A stretch of DNA of 43,904 nucleotides, taken from Prochlorococcus sp. AG-402-N21 (GTDB lineage Bacteria > Cyanobacteriota > Cyanobacteriia > PCC-6307 > Cyanobiaceae). The DNA lies in contig QCIW01000010.1 in the NCBI GenBank assembly GCA_003216435.1, forward strand, positions 1-43,904, in the 5' to 3' direction. The notes under the pieces were generated by a model. That model searched no databases. It saw only the letters and a list, made by a program, of their open reading frames with translations, and was not told the origin of the DNA. How positions within the stretch are numbered: position 1 is the stretch's first letter; the number at the start of each line of letters is the position of its first letter. The position numbers and the translations under genes are program-made. Of this stretch, positions 1-9,622 are shown in pieces.

Positions 1-387
1 ATCTTTAATAACACGGTCTTTTTCAGTAATAAAATCAAAAAAAGAAAACGATAATAATATTCTTGCTCGTGAATGAAGGGGCGCTTCCGGAGTTGCATCA
101 ACTAAATCTGCAAAAGTCTCATCGCAAAATCTTTGCGCCACATCAAATCGCTGAGAACCCATCAAGTCAAGATGCTGACATTGGCCTGATGCAGCTATAC
201 ACAGTCCAGGGATACAATCCCATAAAAAAGTAAATGATTCTCGTTCCCCAATTACTTGCAATTGAACTAAAGGATCAACTCCTTGAATAGGTATCGCCAA
301 GCTCAAAACAAATTCATCAACCTTCCTTTCATGCCAACATGTTGTTGCGGCATTCAAAACCTCACTAAATGTTGAGCCACCATTCAT
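1..387 (-). CDS. menF: Isochorismate synthase MenF, N-terminal part (runs off left edge)
   Basis: This minus-strand reading frame stays open from an ATG at 387 to base 1, so only the first 129 residues are present. It begins MNGGSTFSEVLNAA and contains an RARILLSFSFFDF stretch typical of the N-terminal region of isochorismate synthases. The chorismate-binding catalytic core lies outside the window. The family converts chorismate to isochorismate, the entry step to phylloquinone. It is divergent from menA across 72 bases, and menC and menE follow menA, so the assignment leans strongly on context. A general chorismate-binding enzyme such as salicylate or anthranilate synthase is less likely here. 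Confidence 0.8.
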   Translation of the reverse strand, partial: MNGGSTFSEVLNAATTCWHERKVDEFVLSLAIPIQGVDPLVQLQVIGERESFTFLWDCIPGLCIAASGQCQHLDLMGSQRFDVAQRFCDETFADLVDATPEAPLHSRARILLSFSFFDFITEKDRVIKD

Positions 388-459
388 AACGAATTAATCC
401 TAAATCACAAAAATGCTCAAATGTAGCAATCATCACTAAGAATAAAGCAAACTGATTAC

Positions 460-1431
460 ATGCAAAACCATAACATCAGAAAATCAGTGAAGTCTTCACC
501 TGAACAACAAAAGCGTCTCTGGAAAAATGCAATTAAATGGCCTCTATATTCTGTAGCTGTAATGCCGGTCTTCTTGGCAGCAAGCTGGCGACATTGCTTG
601 GGCCAAATGATTCGTTGGGATCAGTTCTTTGGTTTTCTTTTGGCAGCCATACTCCTCCTTATATGGGAAAACCTGACAAATGATCTTTTTGATGCTGATA
701 CTGGTGTAGATCAATTCAAATTGCATTCAATAGTAGCACTTCTTGGTAAACGTCAACTTATTAGCAGACTAGCTTATATATCGCTAGCTACTGGACTCAG
801 TACAATATTAATATTGGCGATAAGAAGTCACTTTTCGGTCTTCCTGTTAGTAATAGGTAGTTGTTTACTTGGATATCTCTATCAAGGTCCTCCATTTAGG
901 TTGGGATACCAAGGACTAGGTGAGCCTTTATGCTGGCTTGCATTTGGTCCACTTGCAACAGCTGCATCGCTATTAGCCATCTCACCTATAAATGATTATC
1001 CCAATGGGATTCCTTGGGGATCAGCAATGCTAATTGGGACAGGGCCAGCCCTTGCTACAACTCTTGTATTATTCTGTTCGCATTTTCATCAAACAGCTGA
1101 AGATGCTGCACATGGAAAGAAAACATCACTTGTTCGTCTAGGGACTCATCGCGCCGCAAAATTAGTACCATGGTTCATAGGATTAGTTCTCATAACAGAA
1201 TTAGTGCCAATTCTTAATGCGAGCATACCAATCACTGCAATTGTTGGATTAATTGCTTTGCCTTGGGGAATTAATCTAATTAAGTTGTTAAAAAAATATC
1301 ATAATTATCCAGAATTAATTTCACAGAGTAAGTTTCTTGCACTGAAATTCCAAACTGTCAATGGCTTGGGACTAAGTATAGGTTTTGCTATAACACCCTA
1401 TTTAGGAATTAATTTCACATCTCCGATATAA
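460..1431 (+). CDS. menA: 1,4-dihydroxy-2-naphthoate phytyltransferase (MenA)
   Basis: Membrane prenyltransferase of the UbiA superfamily, 323 residues, that attaches the phytyl chain to 1,4-dihydroxy-2-naphthoate in phylloquinone synthesis. The first Asp-rich motif reads NDLFDADTGVD at residues 74-84. The second polar segment, around residues 206-228, contains HQTAEDAAHGKKT. Hydrophobic segments suitable for about eight to nine membrane helices are spread along the chain, for example FFGFLLAAILLLIW near residue 56. It starts 73 bases from the divergent menF and ends 3 bases before menC, so menA-menC-menE look like one transcript. In cyanobacteria this enzyme uses phytyl diphosphate to make the photosystem I quinone. 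Confidence 0.92.
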   Translation: MQNHNIRKSVKSSPEQQKRLWKNAIKWPLYSVAVMPVFLAASWRHCLGQMIRWDQFFGFLLAAILLLIWENLTNDLFDADTGVDQFKLHSIVALLGKRQLISRLAYISLATGLSTILILAIRSHFSVFLLVIGSCLLGYLYQGPPFRLGYQGLGEPLCWLAFGPLATAASLLAISPINDYPNGIPWGSAMLIGTGPALATTLVLFCSHFHQTAEDAAHGKKTSLVRLGTHRAAKLVPWFIGLVLITELVPILNASIPITAIVGLIALPWGINLIKLLKKYHNYPELISQSKFLALKFQTVNGLGLSIGFAITPYLGINFTSPI

Positions 1432-1434
1432 TTT

Positions 1435-2406
1435 ATGGTTCTATCACTACATAGTAAACCCTTTACGTTTAAGTTGAGTCAATCATTACACACTTCTCAA
1501 GGTGTTGTAGATAAAAAAAGAGGCTGGTTAATTAAACTTAAAAACTCATCAGGGAATTATGGATGGGGTGAGATCGGGTTAATGAATAATTATGAAATCA
1601 AACAATGTGAGGAGATTTTAAAAGTGCTTGGAACTTCTCCTACAAGAGAAGCCATGGAAAACTGTATCAGCAAAGGTCCAGGTGCTGTGGGATTTGGGAT
1701 TGGCTCAGCTTTAGCTGAACTAGATGAAAGACAAAATTCCGGAAACAAAAAATCATTTTTAGAAGCTCCTAGATCTGCCATCTTATTAGCAAGAACTGAA
1801 TCCTTTTTCTCTGATCTGGATAGATTGATTCAAATATCCAAAGATAAAAAACAACAATTAACTTTAAAATTAAAAGTTGCTATAGAGAGTCCAAACGTCG
1901 AGAAAAAATTCATAGATAAACTCCTACAAAAATTACCTCTAGACTGTCATCTCAGATTAGATGCCAATGCTGGTTGGAGAAGAGAACAAGCAGAGTATTG
2001 GGCAAAGTATTTTAATAATGATTCACGACTTGAATGGCTAGAGCAACCTCTTGCAAGCCATGATATTGAAGGTCTAAAAAAACTCTCCCAAGTGATTCCT
2101 GTTGCTCTTGATGAATCATTAATGAGATATCCTGCATTAAGAAATAGTTGGGAAGGATGGCAAATTAGGCGTCCAGCTTTAGAGGGTGATCCACGAGTGT
2201 TGCTTGATCAGCTCAATAATGGTAAAAGTCATATCGCAATAAGCTCCGCATTTGAAACTGGTATTGGTCGTAGATGGATTCATCATCTTGCTTCATTACA
2301 GCAACAAAAAACACTGACTCCTACTGCGCCTGGTCTAGCACCAGGCTGGTGTCCTACAAGTGATTTGTTTAGTACAAATCCAAAGACCGTATGGGAAGCA
2401 GTATGA
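1435..2406 (+). CDS. menC: o-Succinylbenzoate synthase (MenC)
   Basis: Enolase-superfamily dehydratase that forms o-succinylbenzoate from SHCHC in phylloquinone synthesis; 323 residues. Expected active-site landmarks are visible: the KxK pair (K145, K147), metal ligands D176 in LRLDANAGW, E203 in LEWLEQP and D226 in ALDES, and the C-terminal SAFETGIGR motif. The second catalytic lysine, normally in an IKP or VKP context, appears to be Arg246 in IRRPALEGDP, which is unusual for the family. It follows menA by 3 bases, and its stop codon overlaps the menE start as ATGA. Identity as MenC is secure from motifs and neighbours. Confidence 0.92.
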   Translation: MVLSLHSKPFTFKLSQSLHTSQGVVDKKRGWLIKLKNSSGNYGWGEIGLMNNYEIKQCEEILKVLGTSPTREAMENCISKGPGAVGFGIGSALAELDERQNSGNKKSFLEAPRSAILLARTESFFSDLDRLIQISKDKKQQLTLKLKVAIESPNVEKKFIDKLLQKLPLDCHLRLDANAGWRREQAEYWAKYFNNDSRLEWLEQPLASHDIEGLKKLSQVIPVALDESLMRYPALRNSWEGWQIRRPALEGDPRVLLDQLNNGKSHIAISSAFETGIGRRWIHHLASLQQQKTLTPTAPGLAPGWCPTSDLFSTNPKTVWEAV

Positions 2407-3656
2407 AAAAAGTTATCTCTTTAAAGTGTGGTCTAATTAATTACCAAGAATCTGCGCAAAAGCTTAGCAAAGAATTAGATGAAGGAAATACAGTGGAATT
2501 ATTACACCCCAAAGAAAAAAACATCACATTCCCAAAAGACCTAGTATTAGAAGGCCCTGGGATAATCATATCGAGTAGTGGAAGCGCAGGTAGTTCTCAC
2601 CATTGTCTACACCGTTGTAGTCATCTTGATCAATCAGCACATGCAACGGCTCACTGGTTAAGAACACAAAATATACAGCCCGAGAGATGTCATATATTTA
2701 ACCCTCTTCCTTTTCATCACGTTAGCGGATTAATGCCTTGGTGGAGAAGCCGACAATGGGGAACGAGTCATGAATGGGTTACTCCTTCATTAATGAAAGA
2801 TCCATCTGAATTGGCAAAAAAATATAAACTACAATTTTCAGAAAAGAAGGCTCCATTACTCATATCATTGGTTCCAATACAGCTGAAACGATTACTCGAA
2901 AATGAATCTGGGATCAATTGGTTAAAGTGTTTTTCCGTGGTTTGGGTAGGGGGATCTTTATTATCAAGTAATTTGATAAGAATCGCTAGAAGCCACAAAA
3001 TACGATTAGCTCCTTGCTATGGAACAACAGAAACTATGGCAATGGTTACAGCATTAAAACCACAAGATTTTCTCAAAGGTCATAATGATTTAGGAGCGCC
3101 GCTAATTGATATTGAGTTACGGCTTAGCAAAAATAATGCTTTAGAAATACGAACTTCACGGTTAGCATTAACTCTTTGGCAAGATAACAAAACAAAAGGT
3201 GTGAGAAATAAAGATGGTTGGTGGCAATCAGCTGATGCTGCGGAAATAATTCAACGTAATAATCAACAAAGACTATTGATTAAAGGTAGATTGGACAATG
3301 CTATTCATAGTGGTGCAGAAACCATATTTCCTGAAAGACTTCAAGAACGTCTATTAAAAAACGCCTACCAAGATCAATTACCAATTCAATCTATATTCTT
3401 AACGTCTCATGTTCATGAAGAGTGGGGCGATCAATTAATTGCATTAGTAAGACTCAATAAAAATTATTCACAAGAAAATTTAACAATGGTATTTACTCAA
3501 CTTGTAGGTCTAGTCAAAGAATGGTTACCAGCTGAAAAGCCTTTTGAATGGTATCACTGCCCAAAACTTAAACTTAATGCTAATGGGAAATGGGACACTA
3601 AAGAATGGGCATTATGGGCAAAGAAAAATCACCCAATAATTTCTAGACTGAAGTAA
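2403..3656 (+). CDS. menE: o-Succinylbenzoate-CoA ligase (MenE)
   Basis: AMP-forming acyl-CoA synthetase that activates o-succinylbenzoate with CoA in phylloquinone synthesis. A Ser/Gly-rich nucleotide loop reads SSSGSAGSS near the N terminus, the adenylate motif reads CYGTTETMAM, and the hinge motif reads IKGRLDNAIHSGAE. At 417 residues from 2403 it is compact for the family, as in other picocyanobacteria. I chose ATG 2403 because it gives the four-base ATGA overlap with menC; an in-frame ATG at 2391 would add four residues. Its 3' end overlaps the convergent thioesterase gene by 14 bases. Confidence 0.88.
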   Translation: MKKVISLKCGLINYQESAQKLSKELDEGNTVELLHPKEKNITFPKDLVLEGPGIIISSSGSAGSSHHCLHRCSHLDQSAHATAHWLRTQNIQPERCHIFNPLPFHHVSGLMPWWRSRQWGTSHEWVTPSLMKDPSELAKKYKLQFSEKKAPLLISLVPIQLKRLLENESGINWLKCFSVVWVGGSLLSSNLIRIARSHKIRLAPCYGTTETMAMVTALKPQDFLKGHNDLGAPLIDIELRLSKNNALEIRTSRLALTLWQDNKTKGVRNKDGWWQSADAAEIIQRNNQQRLLIKGRLDNAIHSGAETIFPERLQERLLKNAYQDQLPIQSIFLTSHVHEEWGDQLIALVRLNKNYSQENLTMVFTQLVGLVKEWLPAEKPFEWYHCPKLKLNANGKWDTKEWALWAKKNHPIISRLK

Positions 3657-4107
3657 TGCCAAAATTCAATGAAGAAGCTTCCAACCATCTATCAATATCA
3701 TCAGGCAACGAGCAAGGTCGTCTTGACTGTCCATTTATCGAACGATGTTTAATTTTACCTAAAGCAACATCTTTTTTCTCTCGTTTAAATTTAGTTTGAA
3801 CTTGAAAGCTACCTACATCCAATCTCTTAGGGACAACTTCAACCAATAAATGATCTCCTGTCTGAATAGACTCCCAAAAATGTGCTTCGCAATGAACGAT
3901 TGGAAGAAATACTGAAACATGATTTTCTACTCTATTCAGATTTGGGAATATGTGATCTAGAGATAATCCATATAACTCTAAACTCTCTTCCCAAGACTCA
4001 TGGCACCACCGCAATAATTGATAAAAGTGAATAACACCAGCAGCATCAGTATCACCAAAACGCACAACTCTCTTTAACTTCAACCAATTATCGGGATTCA
4101 TAATCAT
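3643..4107 (-). CDS. Hot-dog thioesterase, probable 1,4-dihydroxy-2-naphthoyl-CoA hydrolase
   Basis: A 154-residue hot-dog fold protein of the 4-hydroxybenzoyl-CoA thioesterase family. The family signature is clear in FGDTDAAGVIHFYQLLRW; D21 (the second Asp) matches the catalytic Asp of the Pseudomonas-type enzyme. In cyanobacteria members of this family release 1,4-dihydroxy-2-naphthoate from its CoA ester, the substrate of MenA, and the position beside menE supports that role. The ORF begins ATG ATT ATG, so the start could be 4107 or 4101. It is convergent with and overlaps menE by 14 bases, and begins 10 bases after the ndhH stop on the same strand, so it may be expressed with ndhH. Confidence 0.85.
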   Translation of the reverse strand: MIMNPDNWLKLKRVVRFGDTDAAGVIHFYQLLRWCHESWEESLELYGLSLDHIFPNLNRVENHVSVFLPIVHCEAHFWESIQTGDHLLVEVVPKRLDVGSFQVQTKFKREKKDVALGKIKHRSINGQSRRPCSLPDDIDRWLEASSLNFGITSV

Positions 4108-4117
4108 TAACTACTTC

Positions 4118-5302
4118 TTAACGATCAACAGAACCCATAATGACATCAATTGAACCAAGTATTGCCATTATGTCGGCAACTTTCGCACCTTTCAGAATAT
4201 GTGGAAGAATTTGCAAATTATTTAAATCTGCAGCACGAATTTTAAATCTCCAAGGTGTAACATCATTTTTTCCTTGAATAAAAACTCCTATCTCACCTTT
4301 TCCAGACTCCAACCTGGTATAAAGCTCACCATTTGGAATCTTAAAAGTTGGGGCAACTTTTTTAGCAACATATTGATATTCAAATCCTCCAAAAGGACTT
4401 CCTTTCCCATCTTTCATTCGACGTGCTTCTAGGTTTTCTGTGGGGCCGCCAGGGATCATCTCACAAGCTTGCTGCAAAATCTTTAAAGATTGCCTCATTT
4501 CTTCTATACGAACTCGATAACGTGCATAGCAATCTCCTTCTTTTTCATAGGCAACTTCCCAATCAAAATCGTCATAACATTCATAATGATCTATCTTGCG
4601 TAAATCCCAAGGAACGCCAGAAGCCCTTAACATTGGTCCAGAAAGACTCCAATTAATAGCTTGATCTCTCTCAATAGTGCCTAAACCTTCAATGCGTCTT
4701 CGAAAAATAGGATTATTTGTGATTAATTTTTCATACTCATCAATCTTAGGACCAAACCAATCGCAAAAATCCCTGCATTTATCAAGCCACCCCCATGGCA
4801 AATCACAGGCCACCCCACCTATTCGGAAATAATTATTGTTAATTAATCTTTGACCTGTTGCCGCCTCCCAAAGATCGTAAATCATTTCCCTCTCACGGAA
4901 AATATAGAAAAAAGGTGTCTGAGCACCAACATCAGCTAAAAATGGTCCCAACCATAAAAGATGATTAGCAATTCGATTCAACTCAAGCATTATCACTCGG
5001 ATATAACTCGCTCGTTTTGGGACAGAAATATTTGCCAATTTCTCTGGAGCATTTACAACTATTGCCTCATAAAACATTCCAGCTGCATAATCCATTCGGC
5101 TTACATAAGGAACAAACATCACATTTGTTCGATTTTCAGCAATTTTCTCCATGCCACGATGTAAATAGCCAATAACTGGCTCACAATCCACTACATCTTC
5201 ACCATCTAGTGTTACTACTAAACGCAGTACACCATGCATCGAAGGGTGATGAGGGCCAAAATTGACCACCATAGGCTCCGTTCGCGTTTCCAACTGAGTC
5301 AT
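4118..5302 (-). CDS. ndhH: NDH-1 subunit H (NdhH, 49 kDa subunit)
   Basis: Hydrophilic-arm subunit of the cyanobacterial NDH-1 complex, homologous to NuoD/49 kDa and to [NiFe]-hydrogenase large subunits; 394 residues, the normal cyanobacterial length. Diagnostic stretches are [16 protein letters not shown] near the N terminus, [16 protein letters not shown] around residue 45, the [11 protein letters not shown] block, and the C-terminal [17 protein letters not shown]. It lines the quinone-binding cavity at the base of the hydrophilic arm. It is divergent from rsmH across 45 bases, so both promoters must share that short gap. The thioesterase gene lies immediately downstream. Confidence 0.97.
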   Translation of the reverse strand: MTQLETRTEPMVVNFGPHHPSMHGVLRLVVTLDGEDVVDCEPVIGYLHRGMEKIAENRTNVMFVPYVSRMDYAAGMFYEAIVVNAPEKLANISVPKRASYIRVIMLELNRIANHLLWLGPFLADVGAQTPFFYIFREREMIYDLWEAATGQRLINNNYFRIGGVACDLPWGWLDKCRDFCDWFGPKIDEYEKLITNNPIFRRRIEGLGTIERDQAINWSLSGPMLRASGVPWDLRKIDHYECYDDFDWEVAYEKEGDCYARYRVRIEEMRQSLKILQQACEMIPGGPTENLEARRMKDGKGSPFGGFEYQYVAKKVAPTFKIPNGELYTRLESGKGEIGVFIQGKNDVTPWRFKIRAADLNNLQILPHILKGAKVADIMAILGSIDVIMGSVDR

Positions 5303-5347
5303 TTGGCCAGGGAAAACAGGGCAATGATGAGATCTTAGTCAGTAGTT

Positions 5348-6256
5348 ATGAAAGAAGAATCCTCTCTTAAGGCTTTCAACTTCAAACACTCGCCAGTGTT
5401 AGCCAATGAAATCATCGAATCAATCAAGCAAATCCCACAAGAAATGCTTCAAGAAGGCTTCATAATTGATGCAACCTTAGGCGGTGGTGGTCATTCTTCT
5501 CTGATTCTTGAAAGCAATCCAGGTGTAAAAATAATTGGTATAGATCAGGATCCGCATGCGAGATTAGCCGCCTCAGAGAATTTGAAAAACTTCGGTTCAA
5601 GAATAAAAATTGTAGGAGTGAATTTTGCAGATTTCGTTCCCTCTAAAAAGGCAATTATGGTTCTTGCAGATCTAGGAGTGAGTAGCCCTCAACTCGACAA
5701 TCCATCCAGAGGTTTCAGCCTGAAATCAGATGGTCCAATTGATATGAGAATGAATCCTTTAGAAGGAATAAATGCATCTGAATTAATAAAACAATTAAAT
5801 GAAGAAGAACTTGCAAATATAATTTATCAATATGGAGAAGAAAGGTTTTCCAGAAGAATTGCTAAAAGAATTAAAAGAGACTTATTAGTAAATGGAAAAT
5901 ATAAAGGTACTAAAGAATTAGCATTTGCAATAGCTGGTTGTTACCCTCCCAAATTGCGTAAAAGTAAAATTCATCCTGCAACTAGAACTTTTCAAGCATT
6001 AAGAATTGCTGTAAATAAAGAGTTAGAAGTTCTAGATAAGCTTTTAGAAAATGCTCCTAATTGGATTCTTCCTGACGGATTATTTAGTATAATAAGTTTT
6101 CATTCACTAGAAGATAGGAGAGTAAAAAACTCATTTAAATCAGATGATCGTCTAGAAAGACTAACTCGAAAACCAATAAGAGCAACTTCAGATGAAATTT
6201 CAATAAATCATAGAAGTCGCAGCGCAAAACTAAGAATTAGCAGAAGAATAGGTTAA
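5348..6256 (+). CDS. rsmH: 16S rRNA (cytosine-1402-N4)-methyltransferase RsmH
   Basis: SAM-dependent methyltransferase that modifies C1402 in the ribosomal decoding centre, formerly MraW; 302 residues. The start of the catalytic domain reads [10 protein letters not shown], followed by the SAM-binding [14 protein letters not shown]. Other landmarks are [46 protein letters not shown] and [12 protein letters not shown]. Here it stands alone, away from a cell-wall cluster, as is common in cyanobacteria. Its stop codon overlaps that of the convergent cysteine desulfurase gene in a shared TTAA at 6253-6256, leaving no room for a terminator between the genes. Confidence 0.96.
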   Translation: MKEESSLKAFNFKHSPVLANEIIESIKQIPQEMLQEGFIIDATLGGGGHSSLILESNPGVKIIGIDQDPHARLAASENLKNFGSRIKIVGVNFADFVPSKKAIMVLADLGVSSPQLDNPSRGFSLKSDGPIDMRMNPLEGINASELIKQLNEEELANIIYQYGEERFSRRIAKRIKRDLLVNGKYKGTKELAFAIAGCYPPKLRKSKIHPATRTFQALRIAVNKELEVLDKLLENAPNWILPDGLFSIISFHSLEDRRVKNSFKSDDRLERLTRKPIRATSDEISINHRSRSAKLRISRRIG

Positions 6257-7419
6257 TTTAATCTATTTACAACTTTAGAAATGATTTCTATTGCATTATT
6301 TATTTCATGAATTTTTGTATTTCTTCCTAAGCTTAATCTTAAAGAAGCTTCTGCTTCTTTAGTGCTGCGGCCAATTGCTAATAAAACATGAGAAGTTTTT
6401 CCAGCACTACATGCTGATCCACTACTACAAGCAATCAAAGGCCTTAATTCACGATGTAGTCGATTTCCATTAATGCCACTAAAAGTAATATTTAAATTGT
6501 GAGGCAACCGGTTTTCCATAGAGCCATTAATTTTTATATTATTGATCTCAGATTGCAATCCTTCAAGAAATTGATTTCGTAATTTTCTTAAACTTTCATT
6601 TCTACTATTTAATTGTTTATATGCAATTTCTGTTGCTTTTGCTAAGCCAATAACCAATGGCACAGGAATAGTTCCTGGTCTCAATCCATTTTCCTGACCG
6701 CCACCCCAATGAAGAGGGAGAATATCTAAATGATTAGAAATGATTAAAGCCCCAACACCTTTTGGCCCATACATCTTATGAGCACTAACACTCAATAAAT
6801 CAACATTAATTTGCTTAAGGTCTAATGGCAAATATCCAAATCCTTGGGCAGCATCAGTATGAAAAGTGACTCCATGTTCTTTACATAAAGATGAAATTTC
6901 TCTGATAGGTTGAATAACTCCTATTTCATTATTAGCGAGCATCACGCTTACCAAAAAAGTGTCATTTTCAAAAGATTGCCTTAAAAGATCTATTGGCAGA
7001 ATTCCTTCTGAATTTGGCTTCAATTCAGTAAGTCTAAATCCTTCTTTTTGCAATTGTCGCATTGGATCTAATACTGCATGGTGCTCAGTTTGCAGTGTTA
7101 TCAAATGTCCTGGCCTACCAATTTTTAATGCTTTAGCTCGAGCATGGCCAAGCAAAGCTAAATTATTTGATTCAGTTGCACCACTAGTAAAAATTACTTT
7201 TTCTGGTTCAATATTTAAAACTGACGCAATGTTTTCTCTCGCAAGACTAACAGCCGCAGAAGAGTGGATACCTAAACGATTTTGACGACTTGAAGGATTC
7301 CCCCAAAACTCCTCCCAATAAGGAAGCATTGCTTCTACAACTTTTTGCGAACAAGGGGTGCTTGATTGATAATCAAAAGCTAAGGGTCTATTTTTCATTG
7401 ATCGACTAGAAAAAGTCAT
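6253..7419 (-). CDS. Cysteine desulfurase, NifS/IscS type
   Basis: PLP-dependent enzyme that takes sulfur from cysteine for Fe-S clusters or thiolation of tRNA; 388 residues. The Schiff-base lysine is K215 in [10 protein letters not shown] and the catalytic cysteine is C337 in [21 protein letters not shown] (PLP phosphate-binding region) and [10 protein letters not shown] are also present. The motifs place it with group I (NifS/IscS) rather than the SufS group. No scaffold gene is adjacent, so the sulfur acceptor cannot be inferred from context. It is divergent from the response regulator gene at 7482 and overlaps rsmH by four bases at its 3' end. Confidence 0.92.
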   Translation of the reverse strand: MTFSSRSMKNRPLAFDYQSSTPCSQKVVEAMLPYWEEFWGNPSSRQNRLGIHSSAAVSLARENIASVLNIEPEKVIFTSGATESNNLALLGHARAKALKIGRPGHLITLQTEHHAVLDPMRQLQKEGFRLTELKPNSEGILPIDLLRQSFENDTFLVSVMLANNEIGVIQPIREISSLCKEHGVTFHTDAAQGFGYLPLDLKQINVDLLSVSAHKMYGPKGVGALIISNHLDILPLHWGGGQENGLRPGTIPVPLVIGLAKATEIAYKQLNSRNESLRKLRNQFLEGLQSEINNIKINGSMENRLPHNLNITFSGINGNRLHRELRPLIACSSGSACSAGKTSHVLLAIGRSTKEAEASLRLSLGRNTKIHEINNAIEIISKVVNRLN

Positions 7420-7481
7420 TAGAACGAGAATATCCTTAGAGAAATCATTTTTTGATTCTCAGAAAACTTCATTTCTTTTTT

Positions 7482-8210
7482 ATGCCCGAAACCACTCCAA
7501 CAAATATAGAAGTTACTCAACAACCAAGAGTTTTATTGGTTGATGATGAACCAGGGCTGCGAACAGCAGTAGAAACCTATTTAAAGGATGAAGGCTTTGA
7601 TGTTTCCACTGCAATAGATGGAGAAGAAGGATGGGAAAAAGCCAAACAAATAAATCCAGATGTAGTGATTAGCGATGTCATGATGCCCAGGTGTGATGGC
7701 TATGGTCTTTTAAAGCGTCTAAGGGAAGATGAACGGCTAGGAGGTACTCCAGTCATATTTCTTACTGCGAAAGGAATGACAATCGATAGAACACAAGGTT
7801 ATCAAGCAGGTGTAGATGATTACATTCCCAAACCATTTGACCCCGATGAATTAGTAGCTCGAGTTAGAAATGTTGTCAAAAGACAAGAAAGATTACTCGC
7901 AGAAGCCGCCAGGTTTGCAGATACTGATGTTGGACAAATGGCAAGACAAATAACTGAAATAAAATCAATGCTTACTCAGGGAGAAAGCAATCCATCTAAT
8001 AAAAATGATTTGTTACCAAATTTCACCCCAAGAGAAGCAAGCGTTCTGCAATTGGTAGCAGAAGGCCTTATGAATAAAGAGATTGCAAGACAATTAGAAA
8101 CTTCAATTAGAAATGTAGAGAAATATGTAAGTCGCCTATTTATAAAAACAGGTACTTCAAGTCGAACAGAATTAGTGCGTTATGCTTTAGAAAATCACCT
8201 AGTTACATAA
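7482..8210 (+). CDS. LuxR/NarL-type response regulator, probable Rre1 (Ycf29)
   Basis: A receiver domain is followed by a LuxR-type helix-turn-helix; 242 residues from ATG 7482. The receiver has VLLVDDEPGLR, the phospho-acceptor Asp in VVISDVMMPRCDG, a switch Thr in FLTAKG and Lys in IPKPFDPDEL. The linker EAARFADTDVGQMARQITEI matches my recollection of Ycf29/Rre1 proteins. The DNA-binding domain reads FTPREASVLQLVAEGLMNKEIARQ. Rre1 with histidine kinase Hik2 controls stress and redox genes in other cyanobacteria. An in-frame ATG at 7452 would add ten hydrophobic residues that do not fit a receiver start. It is convergent with chlM, with a 17-base gap. Confidence 0.8.
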   Translation: MPETTPTNIEVTQQPRVLLVDDEPGLRTAVETYLKDEGFDVSTAIDGEEGWEKAKQINPDVVISDVMMPRCDGYGLLKRLREDERLGGTPVIFLTAKGMTIDRTQGYQAGVDDYIPKPFDPDELVARVRNVVKRQERLLAEAARFADTDVGQMARQITEIKSMLTQGESNPSNKNDLLPNFTPREASVLQLVAEGLMNKEIARQLETSIRNVEKYVSRLFIKTGTSSRTELVRYALENHLVT

Positions 8211-8227
8211 TTTTTCAAGCCTAAATA

Positions 8228-8956
8228 TCAATTGGTTACCTGCTTAACTTTTCTAAATTCAATTAATTTTGAAAAATAAAATGGTGCTTGATTTAATTTA
8301 CTCCTAACAATTTCAAAACCACACTCGCGTGCGGCTGACATAATACCTTTTTCACGAAGTGTATAAGCTCTAGTAGTCTTACTAGGGCCTGGGAAAAACT
8401 GACCTATTCTTTTTAATAAAGCAAGAAATGGTGTATATGGAGCAAAGCTAACAATCAATCTTTCCTCAGTAAGGCTACATAGATGCTTCACCATTTCCTC
8501 AGCAGCTTCTTGAGGATAATGAATAAAAACATCCAAGCAAACTACAGTGTGAAAAGAACCTCTTAAACTTTCCAAATCAGAGACATTAAAAGACAGTTTG
8601 GAAAGATCAAGACTTGCATTCTGAGCACGTGTTCTAGTTTCATTAACCATTGCCTCAGAAATATCGCTGGCAAAAAGAGAATTCACTCCTAATTCCGCTA
8701 ACGGAAGAGTTAAACTTCCAACCCCGCAACCAGCATCACAAAAACTTAATTTATTTAGATCTCCAGACTCACTGATCCAATTCAATACATCATCAACCGT
8801 TTTCTGATGTCCAATACGAATGTTTTTTTGAACTTGATTAACATCATCACTTTCACTATAAATTCGATTCCATCGATCAAAACCCATTCCATTGAAATAA
8901 CTAGCCACCTCTACTTTTTCAGCTTTCTTTTGCTCTTGGAGTTGATCCTTAACCAT
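8228..8956 (-). CDS. chlM: Magnesium-protoporphyrin IX methyltransferase (ChlM)
   Basis: SAM-dependent O-methyltransferase that methylates the C13 propionate of Mg-protoporphyrin IX in chlorophyll synthesis; 242 residues. The N-terminal YFNGMGFDRWNRIYSESDDV is characteristic of ChlM/BchM. The SAM-binding motif I reads CDAGCGVGSLTLPLAE and a second conserved block reads VVCLDVFIHYPQE. It is a peripheral thylakoid or envelope-type enzyme acting after Mg chelatase. It diverges from purE across 122 bases that should carry both promoters. Other chlorophyll genes are not in the window. Confidence 0.94.
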   Translation of the reverse strand: MVKDQLQEQKKAEKVEVASYFNGMGFDRWNRIYSESDDVNQVQKNIRIGHQKTVDDVLNWISESGDLNKLSFCDAGCGVGSLTLPLAELGVNSLFASDISEAMVNETRTRAQNASLDLSKLSFNVSDLESLRGSFHTVVCLDVFIHYPQEAAEEMVKHLCSLTEERLIVSFAPYTPFLALLKRIGQFFPGPSKTTRAYTLREKGIMSAARECGFEIVRSKLNQAPFYFSKLIEFRKVKQVTN

Positions 8957-9078
8957 TGAATAAAAGCACTATCGAATTGGATCTTAAACAGCTTTCTCCC
9001 CAATAAGTTGTTCTAGTAACCAGTGCATAAATAAAATAGTCTCGTCATTATTAAGAGTGTCCATTCTTCATAGCAAAA

Positions 9079-9621
9079 GTGTCTCAAAGAGAAGTCAAGA
9101 GAAATCCTTTAATTGCAGTGGTTATGGGTAGTGATTCAGATCTGCCATCATTACAGCCAGCTATAAAAATTTTAGAATCTTTCAATATTCAGACAGAAGT
9201 TCGCATTCTTTCAGCTCACAGGACACCTTTACAGATGATTGAATTTGCTCAGAAAGCACAAAAGAAAGGTCTAAAGGTCATCATTGCTGGAGCTGGAGGA
9301 GCTGCGCATCTTCCTGGAATGATTGCATCCCTTACGCCACTTCCAGTCATTGGTGTTCCAATCCTGAGCAAAGCACTCTCAGGAATAGATTCTATGCTTT
9401 CCATTCTCCAAATGCCTAGCGGAGTTCCCGTTGCAACCGTTGCTATTGATGGAGGATTAAATGCTGGTTTATTAGCTGCCAAGATTCTTGGAACATCCAA
9501 TCCAGATATTGTCGAGAAACTTTCTTCTTACAGCAAAAAATTACATCATAAAGTTATATCTAAAGATGAAGCTTTAACATCATTAGGTTCTACCGAATAT
9601 CTTTCCAAGGAAAATCATTAA
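9079..9621 (+). CDS. purE: N5-carboxyaminoimidazole ribonucleotide mutase (PurE)
   Basis: Class I PurE, 180 residues, converting N5-CAIR to CAIR in purine synthesis. The signature VVMGSDSDLPSL lies near residue 15; VRILSAHRTP carries the conserved His-Arg, and AGAGGAAHLPGMIASLTPLPVIG is the conserved core, seen as AGAGGAAHLPGM and TPLPVIGVP. The start is GTG at 9079, preceded by an A-rich stretch; the next in-frame Met lies inside the signature motif and would cut the domain. The gene ends one base before the convergent cysC stop. PurK is not adjacent. Confidence 0.94.
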   Translation: MSQREVKRNPLIAVVMGSDSDLPSLQPAIKILESFNIQTEVRILSAHRTPLQMIEFAQKAQKKGLKVIIAGAGGAAHLPGMIASLTPLPVIGVPILSKALSGIDSMLSILQMPSGVPVATVAIDGGLNAGLLAAKILGTSNPDIVEKLSSYSKKLHHKVISKDEALTSLGSTEYLSKENH

Positions 9622-9622
9622 T

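Noticed and set aside
6959-7285. 108-codon open frame antisense to the cysteine desulfurase
   Set aside because: Shadow of a well-conserved gene; no domain, no independent support.
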